Source of the DNA: Candidatus Bathyarchaeota archaeon
GTDB lineage: Archaea; Thermoproteota; Bathyarchaeia; TCS64
Reading direction: 5' to 3'
NCBI GenBank assembly: GCA_026014515.1
Contig: JAOZIG010000457.1
Location: 1-14,383 of the forward strand
DNA length: 14,383 bases
How positions within the stretch are numbered: the stretch's first letter is position 1; the number at the start of each line of letters is the position of its first letter. The translations under genes and the position numbers were made by a program. This document shows, in pieces, positions 6,311 to 12,798 of the stretch. The notes below the pieces were generated by a model that was not told where the DNA came from, did no database searches, and saw only the letters and a list, made by a program, of their open reading frames with translations.

Positions 6311-6340
6311 CATATAAACAATTTTAAATATGTTTATATG
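6311..6340. promoter_or_regulatory. Perfect inverted repeat between divergent arsR and acr3, probable ArsR operator
   Basis: CATATAAACA (6311-6320), a 10-nt AT-only spacer, and TGTTTATATG (6331-6340) form a perfect 10-bp inverted repeat. It lies between the arsR start (6288) and the exporter start (6346 or 6367). The TATA-like bases for both directions fall within it, so a bound repressor would block both promoters. Confidence 0.75.
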
Positions 6341-6345
6341 TTCTA

Positions 6346-7389
6346 GTGGAAACAAAAACCCTAACAATGACCGAGAAAACCCTCAGCACATTCGAGAAAT
6401 ACCTAGCAGTATGGGTCGCAGCCTGCATGGCAGCCGGACTAATACTCAGCCAGACACTACCCGGACTCAGCCAAGCCTTGAACAACTGGCAGATAAGAGG
6501 CATCAGCGTACCCATCGGCATATGCTTATTCTTGATGATGTACCCAGCTCTACTAAACCTTCAACTAGCGGAACTCAAGAAACTCATGAGAAACCCGAAA
6601 CCCATCTTCCTCACAATCATAAGCAACTGGATCATCGCCCCAATAGTAACAGTACTACTAGCACGAACATTCCTAACAGGCTATGACCAGCTTATCGTCA
6701 GCCTAATCCTTCTCGGCTCAAGCCCATGCACAGCCATGGTCCTCGTATGGGGAAGCCTAGCAGAGGGAAACCAAGAACAGAACGTCATCAACACAACGCT
6801 GAACACCATCACCATCATGATCCTATATGCTCCAGTAGTCAGCCTCCTTACAGGCATCCAGAACATACCCATCGACAGAGGATTGCTTGCTGTAAGTGTA
6901 ATTGTATTCATCGGAGCGCCCATGCTCCTTGGATACATCAGCAAAAAATACATCACCAACACAAAAGGCACAGAATGGTTCAACGAGACATACCGACCAG
7001 CAGTAGGCAAGATCAGCATAGCAGCACTGCTCACCACCTTGGTGGTTCTCTTCAGCCTCAACGGAGACGTACTACTAACCAACCCGGGATTGATGGTCAA
7101 GGTCAGCACACCCCTCATACTAGGATTCATCATAGTCGTAGGCTACAACCTAATAGCCACCAAGTTAGCTGGGCTCGCCTACAAGGAAGGCATCATCAGC
7201 GTAATCATCGGCAGCAGCAGCCACTTCGAGATCGCTATCGCCACAGCCATCAGCCTCTACGGGGTAGGATCACAAGCAGCCCTAGGCACCACAATGGGGC
7301 TCTTCTGGGAGGTACCCATAATGCTTGGGCTCGTCTATCTTGGAAAATGGCTGGGAAAACAAGGCTTCTGGTCACCCAGCGACGATTGA
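6346..7389 (+). CDS. acr3: ACR3-family arsenite efflux permease
   Basis: 347 residues, about ten membrane helices of the BART/ACR3 superfamily; exports As(III), and in some members Sb(III), using the membrane potential or proton gradient. Hallmarks: GICLFLMMYPALLNLQL near 58-74, NWIIAPIV, and the conserved cysteine Cys128 in SSPCTAMVLVWG, which corresponds to the essential thiol of characterised ACR3 proteins. The C-terminal part has IIGSSSHFEIAIATAISL and GTTMGLFWEVPIML, also typical. The start is GTG at 6346 or ATG at 6367 (eight codons in); neither has a Shine-Dalgarno site. The TATA-like TTTATATG at 6333-6340 fits the ATG better, and both starts keep the first helix. Divergent from arsR. 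No arsenate reductase (arsC) or arsM is in the window. Confidence 0.95.
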   Translation: METKTLTMTEKTLSTFEKYLAVWVAACMAAGLILSQTLPGLSQALNNWQIRGISVPIGICLFLMMYPALLNLQLAELKKLMRNPKPIFLTIISNWIIAPIVTVLLARTFLTGYDQLIVSLILLGSSPCTAMVLVWGSLAEGNQEQNVINTTLNTITIMILYAPVVSLLTGIQNIPIDRGLLAVSVIVFIGAPMLLGYISKKYITNTKGTEWFNETYRPAVGKISIAALLTTLVVLFSLNGDVLLTNPGLMVKVSTPLILGFIIVVGYNLIATKLAGLAYKEGIISVIIGSSSHFEIAIATAISLYGVGSQAALGTTMGLFWEVPIMLGLVYLGKWLGKQGFWSPSDD

Positions 7390-7393
7390 GAGG

Positions 7394-7403
7394 CTAAATA
7401 CTT
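7394..7403 (+). promoter_or_regulatory. TATA-like box of the GH3 glycosidase gene (leaderless mRNA)
   Basis: CTAAATACTT lies about 24 nt before the ATG at 7422, in the 32-nt gap after acr3, with no Shine-Dalgarno site. The gene may therefore have its own promoter rather than be read through from the arsenite exporter. Confidence 0.45.
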
Positions 7404-7421
7404 GAAGCCCTAAAAAGAACC

Positions 7422-8966
7422 ATGGAAGGGCTCAGCCTAGAAGAAAAAATAGGGCAAATGCTGGTCGTAGGCTTCCACGGCACAACGGCACCACTACACA
7501 TCATTCAGTGGCTCAACGAGGGCAGAATAGGCGGCGTAATCCTATTCGCACGCAACATAACCACCCCCAGACAAGTCCATGAACTAACCCAGAGCCTCCA
7601 CAAAGCCGCGAAACACCCGATACTCATCGCCATCGACCAAGAAGGAGGCACAGTAGCCAGACTACGAGAAGGCTACACAGAAAGCCCCGGAGCCATGGCA
7701 CTAGGAGCCGCTGATGACCCAATGTTAACCCAGCAAGTCTCAGCCATCCTAGGCACTGAGCTACGAGCCCTAGGGGTAAACTGGAACCTAGCCCCAGCAA
7801 TAGACATCACCCACAACATCGACAACCCCAGCGTAGGAACAAGAAGCATAGGCTCAGACCCAGAGCACGTAGCCCGACACGCCAAAGCACAAGTAACGGG
7901 CTTCCAAAAGGCTGGAGTAGCAGCCACCGCCAAACACTACCCCGGCAAAGCAAACACACCAGTCGACCCCCACGTAGAGCTACCCGTAATAACAGGCGAC
8001 CTAGACCAGATGTGGAACACAGACCTAGTACCCTTCAAGGCAGCCATCGAAGCAAACGTAACATCAATACTCATCACCCACGTCCAGTTCCGAGACATCG
8101 AACCCACATACTCCAGCACCCTAAGCCCACGCATCATACAGGGGTTACTCCGAGAAAAGATGGGCTACCGTGGCTTGGTAACCACCGACTGCATGGAGAT
8201 GAAAGCAGTCACAAACAAATACGGACCCGGAGAATCAGCAGTACTAGCAGCCATAGCCGGAGCCAACATCATCCTATTCAGCCACACCCGAGAATACCAA
8301 GAACAAGTCTACACGGCACTACTAGAAGCAGCCAAATCAGGCAGAATCCCACTCACCAACATCGACTACTCTATTGAACGAATCAAAGAAGTAAAACAAC
8401 GCTACCCAGCACAGCCACAACCACCACTTGAAGTCATCAGACAACCAAGCCACCTAGAAACCACCAAAAAAGCAGCAAGAGCCGCCATCGTACCCCACAG
8501 AATAGCCCCGAACACAATACCCATCGACACCAACGCCTCATGGGCACTAATAGAGTACGCATCACACATCGAACAAGAAACACTAACCCCAGAAACCCCC
8601 ACACAACTAGCCCACATACTCAAAAAACACATACCCAACCTCCACACCACATGGCTAGACCCAAAAAACCCAACCAACGAACAACTAACAAAAGCAAAAC
8701 AACTCACAGACAAAGCTCAATACACCATCCTAGCCACACGAAACGCCCACATCACCCCAAACCAACAAAAAACAGCAGAAAAACAACTACCAAAAGCCAC
8801 AATCCTCCTCTGCCTAAGAAACCCCTACGACGCAGCCAACCTAAACTGCCCAACCACGCTCCTCACCCTAGGAGACTCACAGCCATCACTCCAAGCAGCC
8901 GCAGACGCTCTCACTGGAAGCTACACGCCAAAAGCAAAACTCAGGGTACCCCTAACAATGGAATGA
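7422..8966 (+). CDS. Glycoside hydrolase family 3, NagZ-like beta-N-acetylhexosaminidase
   Basis: 514 residues, no signal peptide, so cytoplasmic. Residues 1-340 are the GH3 TIM barrel: IGGVILFARN, IAIDQEGGTVARL (substrate-binding Arg80), NWNLAPAIDI, the NagZ loop AKHYPGKANTPVDPHVELP with Lys171-His172 and the Asp182-x-His184 dyad that acts as general acid/base in this subfamily, and the nucleophile Asp256 in VTTDCMEM. Residues about 370-514 are the alpha/beta second domain (LATRNAHITPNQQ, LCLRNPYDAANL, ADALTGSYTPKAKLRV), as in two-domain NagZ proteins. In bacteria NagZ removes GlcNAc during wall recycling. An archaeon with no peptidoglycan must use it on other GlcNAc glycans, chitin oligomers or bacterial debris; some NagZ-like enzymes are phosphorylases. 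The C-terminal half is very rich in A+C codons. It overlaps the convergent small gene by 15 nt. Confidence 0.93.
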   Translation: MEGLSLEEKIGQMLVVGFHGTTAPLHIIQWLNEGRIGGVILFARNITTPRQVHELTQSLHKAAKHPILIAIDQEGGTVARLREGYTESPGAMALGAADDPMLTQQVSAILGTELRALGVNWNLAPAIDITHNIDNPSVGTRSIGSDPEHVARHAKAQVTGFQKAGVAATAKHYPGKANTPVDPHVELPVITGDLDQMWNTDLVPFKAAIEANVTSILITHVQFRDIEPTYSSTLSPRIIQGLLREKMGYRGLVTTDCMEMKAVTNKYGPGESAVLAAIAGANIILFSHTREYQEQVYTALLEAAKSGRIPLTNIDYSIERIKEVKQRYPAQPQPPLEVIRQPSHLETTKKAARAAIVPHRIAPNTIPIDTNASWALIEYASHIEQETLTPETPTQLAHILKKHIPNLHTTWLDPKNPTNEQLTKAKQLTDKAQYTILATRNAHITPNQQKTAEKQLPKATILLCLRNPYDAANLNCPTTLLTLGDSQPSLQAAADALTGSYTPKAKLRVPLTME

Positions 8967-9215
8967 TCCTACATTATCACCCATTTTCCTATCACAATAC
9001 AGCGTCTTCTTAGCATCCTCCACTCCATCAACTGGCATACAAGCCTCAATCAACAACGTTGGATACTTTCTACGACTACGCAACAAAAACATCAAAGCCT
9101 CACTATAATCAACACAATGCCCCAGCCTCCCAGAGAGAAACACAATATACTCGTCTAGCATCCTCTTCACTTCATCGTTAATCCGAATACCAATCACAAA
9201 AATACTAAACCCCAA
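8952..9215 (-). CDS. Small ribbon-helix-helix-like protein
   Basis: 87 residues from TTG at 9215; GTG at 9197 is a possible alternative start that keeps the whole fold, and an in-frame TAA lies just upstream of the TTG. Residues 7-46 (VIGIRINDEVKRMLDEYIVFLSGRLG, DYSEALMFLLRSRRK) fit a ribbon-helix-helix: a strand with alternating residues, then two helices, as in VapB/CopG-like antitoxins and small archaeal repressors. The C-terminal 40 residues have no recognisable feature apart from three cysteines in total. No toxin partner (PIN domain, RelE) is next to it, so an antitoxin role is doubtful. It is convergent with the GH3 gene and divergent from the acid-sugar operon, so it could regulate that operon; this is inference from position only. 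Confidence 0.55.
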   Translation of the reverse strand: MGFSIFVIGIRINDEVKRMLDEYIVFLSGRLGHCVDYSEALMFLLRSRRKYPTLLIEACMPVDGVEDAKKTLYCDRKMGDNVGSFHC

Positions 9216-9302
9216 ATCAACTTAACTACATCGTAACTCTAACCAACTCTAGCTAAACCCAGTCAAGAAAATTTTTTCCCCAAAGTACCCACCAGTAGAC
9301 AC

Positions 9303-9310
9303 CATAAATA
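9303..9310 (+). promoter_or_regulatory. TATA-like box of the acid-sugar operon (leaderless mRNA)
   Basis: CATAAATA lies about 26 nt before the ATG at 9333, and there is no Shine-Dalgarno site. A T6 tract at 9272-9277 just upstream could end plus-strand readthrough from the glycosidase gene. Confidence 0.5.
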
Positions 9311-9332
9311 CACAAACACCAACATACACACA

Positions 9333-10463
9333 ATGAGGATCGCAGTCATCGCCGACGACCTAACAGGAGCCCTCGACACAGGAGTCCAATTCACCCAATG
9401 GGGCTACACAACACAACTAACAAACGACCCAGAAAACAGCACAGCACAAGTCACCATAACAAACACAGACACACGAAACAAAACACCCAAACAAGCCTAC
9501 CAAACAATCCACAACCTCACAAAACAACTAACCCACACAATCATCTACAAGAAACTCGACAGCACCCTAAGAGGCAACCCCGGACCAGAAACCCAAGCCA
9601 TCCTAGACGCCACCGGCGAAACACACGCAATCCTAACCCCCACATACCCCCCAACAGGACGAAGAGTACTAAACGGACACCTATACATCCACGATAACCC
9701 CATCACAGAAACAGAATACATCAACGAACACCGCCACCACACAAGCTACATCCCAGAAATACTCGAAACACAAGCCCACGTAACCAAAAACCCAGAAACA
9801 ATCAAACCCGGAATCAACGTAATCGACGCCACAACAGAACAAGACCTAACAGAAATCACCCGACACCACACAAGAATACTCGCAGGCAGCGCGGGACTCG
9901 CAGACGCACTATGCCAAACACTCCGAAACCCACCACCAGTCATCACCATAATCGGCACCATGCGAACCCAAACAAGAACCCAAACACAACAACTACAAAC
10001 CAGACTCGGAGCAACAATAATCCCCCTAGACACAACCAAAGCACTAAACAAAACCCCCCAATACGAGACAATACACGAAGCCGAAATAGCCCTAAAAACA
10101 GGACAAGACACCGTCATCACATCAACCCCCTCCCAAGAAACCATAGAACACACAAAAACCAAAGCACAAAACATGGGCTTAACAACCGAAGAACTAGAAA
10201 AACGAGTAACACAAGCACTCGCACAAGTCACAGAAACACTCCTCAAACACAAAACATCAGGACTAATCCTAACAGGGGGAGCCACAGCCCTAGCCGTAAC
10301 CCAAAGACTAGGCATCAAAAACATAGAGATACTGGACGAGGTTGAACCCGGAATACCCGTCCTCAGACTCGACCAAACACTCGCAGTCACAAAAGCAGGG
10401 GGATTCGGACAACCAGACACGCTCATCAGAGCCACAAAATACCTCAAGAGGAAAAACAGATGA
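9333..10463 (+). CDS. dtnK: Four-carbon acid-sugar kinase (DUF1537 family), probable D-threonate kinase
   Basis: 376 residues, somewhat shorter than the usual ~420. DUF1537 kinases phosphorylate the 4-hydroxyl of threonate or erythronate with ATP. Family motifs are all in place: IADDLTGALDTG (6-17) at the N-terminal substrate domain, YKKLDSTLRGNPG (72-84), LTPTYPPTGR, GSAGLADAL (185-193), and the C-terminal nucleotide-binding part with LTGGATALAV (313-322) and VTKAGGFGQPDTL (352-364). The stop overlaps the next start in ATGA (10460-10463), so translation is coupled to pdxA2. That pairing is the known bacterial D-threonate route (DtnK-PdxA2). The symbol rests on this context; the kinase could instead prefer another four-carbon acid. 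Codons are extremely rich in A and C, making the protein heavy in Thr, Asn, Gln and His. Confidence 0.92.
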   Translation: MRIAVIADDLTGALDTGVQFTQWGYTTQLTNDPENSTAQVTITNTDTRNKTPKQAYQTIHNLTKQLTHTIIYKKLDSTLRGNPGPETQAILDATGETHAILTPTYPPTGRRVLNGHLYIHDNPITETEYINEHRHHTSYIPEILETQAHVTKNPETIKPGINVIDATTEQDLTEITRHHTRILAGSAGLADALCQTLRNPPPVITIIGTMRTQTRTQTQQLQTRLGATIIPLDTTKALNKTPQYETIHEAEIALKTGQDTVITSTPSQETIEHTKTKAQNMGLTTEELEKRVTQALAQVTETLLKHKTSGLILTGGATALAVTQRLGIKNIEILDEVEPGIPVLRLDQTLAVTKAGGFGQPDTLIRATKYLKRKNR

Positions 10464-11497
10464 AACCCACACTAGCCATCACCATCGGAGACCCCGCAGG
10501 AATAGGACCAGAAATAGTCGCCAAAACACTAGCAGACCCAGAAACCTACAGCATATGCAACCCAGTTGTAATCGGAGACAAAGACGCGGTACAGATGGGA
10601 ATAGATGTAGCCAAAGTAGACCTCACAATCCATGTAATCACTGAACCCAGTCAAGCAACCTATCACCACGGAGCCATCGACCTAATAGACCTACAAAACA
10701 TCGACCCAACGAAAATACAGATGGGCAAACCTGCCCCCATGACAGGAGCAGCCAGCGCCCAGTACGTCATCAAAGCAGCCGATCTAGCACTAGCCGGAGA
10801 AGTAGATGCTATCGTAACTTCGCCTCTGAACAAGGAAGCCATGCACATGGGTGGCTATAACTACCCTGGGCACACGGAGCTATTGGCTGAGAAATCCGAT
10901 ACAAGTGATTATGCGATGATGCTCGCCACAGGCAACCTAAGAGTAGTCCACGCCACCACCCACATCCCATTCAAGGACATCCCCCAACACCTCACAAAGA
11001 AGCGAATCCACACCACAATACAGATCGCATACAATGCTTGCAGAAGCCTTGGAATAGAGAAACCCCGAATAGCAGTAGCTGGACTCAACCCCCACAGCGG
11101 TGACGGTGGAATATTCGGCGACGAAGAGATCAAAATCATCACCCCCGCAATAGAACAAGCCAGAGCAGAAGGCATGGACGTTGATGGTCCCGTACCACCA
11201 GATACGGTGTTTGGGAAAGCCGCAGGTGGCCAATATGACATTGTGGTAGCCATGTATCATGATCAGGGACATATTCCCGTGAAGCTTCTGGGCATGAAGT
11301 ATGATGAGGAGAAGGGTAAATGGGATAGCGTCAGCGGAGTAAACATCACCCTTGGGCTAAGATTCATCAGAACCTCGGTAGACCACGGAACAGCGTATGG
11401 CAAAGCAGGACGCAGAGAAGGTACAGCAAACCCCGACAGCCTCAAAGAAGCCATCCAATACGCGGTCCAGATGGCGAAGACACGAAAAAACCAATAA
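10460..11497 (+). CDS. pdxA2: PdxA2-type dehydrogenase, probable D-threonate 4-phosphate dehydrogenase (decarboxylating)
   Basis: 345 residues of the PdxA family, NAD-dependent and divalent-metal dependent. In the acid-sugar pathway it oxidises C3 of 4-phospho-D-threonate, which then loses CO2 to give dihydroxyacetone phosphate. Motifs: GDPAGIGPEI (10-19), TSPLNKEAMHMGGYNYPGHTELLA (120-143), the metal ligands His168 (ATTHIPFKDIP), His212 (GLNPHSGDGGIFGDEE) and His267 (AMYHDQGHIPVKLL), equivalent to His166, His211 and His266 of E. coli PdxA. Archaea generally make pyridoxal phosphate with PdxS/PdxT, so a vitamin B6 role is unlikely. The 4-nt overlap with the kinase gene supports the PdxA2 assignment. 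Base composition changes abruptly inside the gene, from about 85% A+C nearby to about 50% in 10861-10920. Confidence 0.92.
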   Translation: MKPTLAITIGDPAGIGPEIVAKTLADPETYSICNPVVIGDKDAVQMGIDVAKVDLTIHVITEPSQATYHHGAIDLIDLQNIDPTKIQMGKPAPMTGAASAQYVIKAADLALAGEVDAIVTSPLNKEAMHMGGYNYPGHTELLAEKSDTSDYAMMLATGNLRVVHATTHIPFKDIPQHLTKKRIHTTIQIAYNACRSLGIEKPRIAVAGLNPHSGDGGIFGDEEIKIITPAIEQARAEGMDVDGPVPPDTVFGKAAGGQYDIVVAMYHDQGHIPVKLLGMKYDEEKGKWDSVSGVNITLGLRFIRTSVDHGTAYGKAGRREGTANPDSLKEAIQYAVQMAKTRKNQ

Positions 11498-11520
11498 GCA
11501 GAGTCGTCCTCCTTCAAGCC

Positions 11521-12780
11521 ATGCAGCTCCCAAAGATGGCTAAAGCCTTACAATTATTTCATCAACCAGACGTAGAAGACCTATCAGCGGAAATCAAAAC
11601 AAAACTAGCCGAAAAACAACTAAAAAACAGGGTAAAACCCGGACAACGAATCGCCGTAACCGCTGGAAGCAGAGGAATCGCCAACATACCCGTGATACTC
11701 AAAACCATCATTGATGAACTAAAAGCCCTAGGAGCTGAACCATTCATCGTCCCAGCCATGGGAAGCCACGGAGGAGCCACACCCGAAGGACAAATAGAGG
11801 TACTCCACAGCCTCGGAGTAACAGAGGAAACCGTTGGAGCACCATTTGAGGCAAGCCAAGAAGTAGAAATCATAGGCAAGCTACCTGATGGCGTCGAGGT
11901 CTACCTGAGCCGCGTGGCCTTGAACGCTGATGGCATCTTTGTAGTTGGTCGGATAAAGCCTCACACAGATTTCAAGGGAGAAATAGAGTCTGGGATGCTC
12001 AAGATGCTAGCCATTGGGCTGGGTAACCAGAAGGGAGCCGAGATGATTCACTGGCACCGCTACGATGGATACCACAGGATACTCCCAGAAGCAGGTAAAC
12101 TCATTGCGGAGAAAACAAACATAGTCATGGGGCTAGCGGTCCTAGAAAACGCGTACCATAAGACTGCTGAGGTGCACACTCTCTACCCTGAAGAGTTCTA
12201 TACGCAGGAGAAAATCCTCTTGGAGAAAGCAAAAGACCTGTTACCGAGGCTTCCATTCAAGGAAATAGACGCCTTAGTGGTGGAGGAACTTGGTAAAGAC
12301 ATCAGCGGCGTAGGCATGGACACCAACGTGACTGGCAGGTTCTGGATGCCAAACGAGTCCGATCCAAGGGCTCCCGACATCAAGAAGATCGCTGTTCTTG
12401 ACTTATCAGAGGCGACTCATGGTAACGCAATAGGTATTGGGCTCGCTGATGTGACTACTCGTAGAGCCTTTGAGAAGATAGACCATCATCAAACCTACGT
12501 CAACTGTCTCACACAGGGAAGCGGCGAGACAGGCAAGATACCACCATTCCTAGCAAACGACAGGGATGCAATAGCCACAGCCATAAGGATCAGTGGACCC
12601 GTGGACCCACGGGAGGCACGAGTCATCAGAATCAGAAACACACAGGAAATAGAGGAACTCTACATCAGCGAAGCACTGGTTCGAGACCTGCAGAACGACT
12701 CTGAGCTACAGAAGAGTCTCAAAGTGGTTGAAGAGTTAAAAGAAATGCAGTTTGATGTATTGGGGTATCTAGCAAGATAA
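11521..12780 (+). CDS. LarA-like nickel-pincer hydroxyacid racemase/epimerase (DUF2088 family)
   Basis: 419 residues of the lactate racemase family, which moves a hydride at the alpha carbon of 2-hydroxy acids using a nickel-pincer nucleotide covalently held by a lysine. The catalytic set of Lactobacillus LarA can be traced: His83 (MGSHGGATPEG; LarA His108), His148 (RIKPHTDFKG; His174), Lys161 (SGMLKM; cofactor lysine Lys184) and His177 (Ni ligand His200). The Lys-to-His spacing of 16 residues is identical to LarA. N-terminal GSRGIANIP and C-terminal segments (SEATHGNAIGIGLADVTTRRAFEKID) are typical of the DUF2088 branch rather than true lactate racemase. It follows pdxA2 by 23 nt, so the substrate is probably a sugar acid; see the finding on C2 epimerisation. 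The cofactor genes larB, larC and larE are not in the window. The ATG at 11521 is chosen; 11536 is an alternative. Confidence 0.88.
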   Translation: MQLPKMAKALQLFHQPDVEDLSAEIKTKLAEKQLKNRVKPGQRIAVTAGSRGIANIPVILKTIIDELKALGAEPFIVPAMGSHGGATPEGQIEVLHSLGVTEETVGAPFEASQEVEIIGKLPDGVEVYLSRVALNADGIFVVGRIKPHTDFKGEIESGMLKMLAIGLGNQKGAEMIHWHRYDGYHRILPEAGKLIAEKTNIVMGLAVLENAYHKTAEVHTLYPEEFYTQEKILLEKAKDLLPRLPFKEIDALVVEELGKDISGVGMDTNVTGRFWMPNESDPRAPDIKKIAVLDLSEATHGNAIGIGLADVTTRRAFEKIDHHQTYVNCLTQGSGETGKIPPFLANDRDAIATAIRISGPVDPREARVIRIRNTQEIEELYISEALVRDLQNDSELQKSLKVVEELKEMQFDVLGYLAR

Positions 12781-12782
12781 AT

Positions 12783-12798
12783 GAGGAAATATTTCCTC
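12783..12798. terminator. 16-bp perfect palindrome between convergent genes
   Basis: GAGGAAATATTTCCTC starts 3 nt after the LarA-like stop codon and touches the rubrerythrin stop codon. It can fold as a hairpin in either transcript, so a bidirectional 3'-end element is the simplest reading. There is no T-tract, and a protein-binding site is possible. Confidence 0.4.

Noticed and set aside
8952..9215. VapB-type antitoxin of a toxin-antitoxin pair
   Set aside because: The neighbouring genes are a complete GH3 glycosidase and an acid-sugar kinase; no PIN-domain or RelE-like partner is present.
9746..10447. 233-codon open frame on the minus strand opposite the DUF1537 gene
   Set aside because: Its Cys/Ser/Val-rich translation has no family motif. 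It exists because the A+C-rich plus strand rarely yields stop codons in this frame, and the opposite strand encodes a complete recognisable kinase.
10460..11497. PdxA as a vitamin B6 biosynthesis enzyme
   Set aside because: No pdxJ or related genes are nearby, archaea normally use PdxS/PdxT, and the 4-nt overlap with a DUF1537 kinase is the known PdxA2 context.
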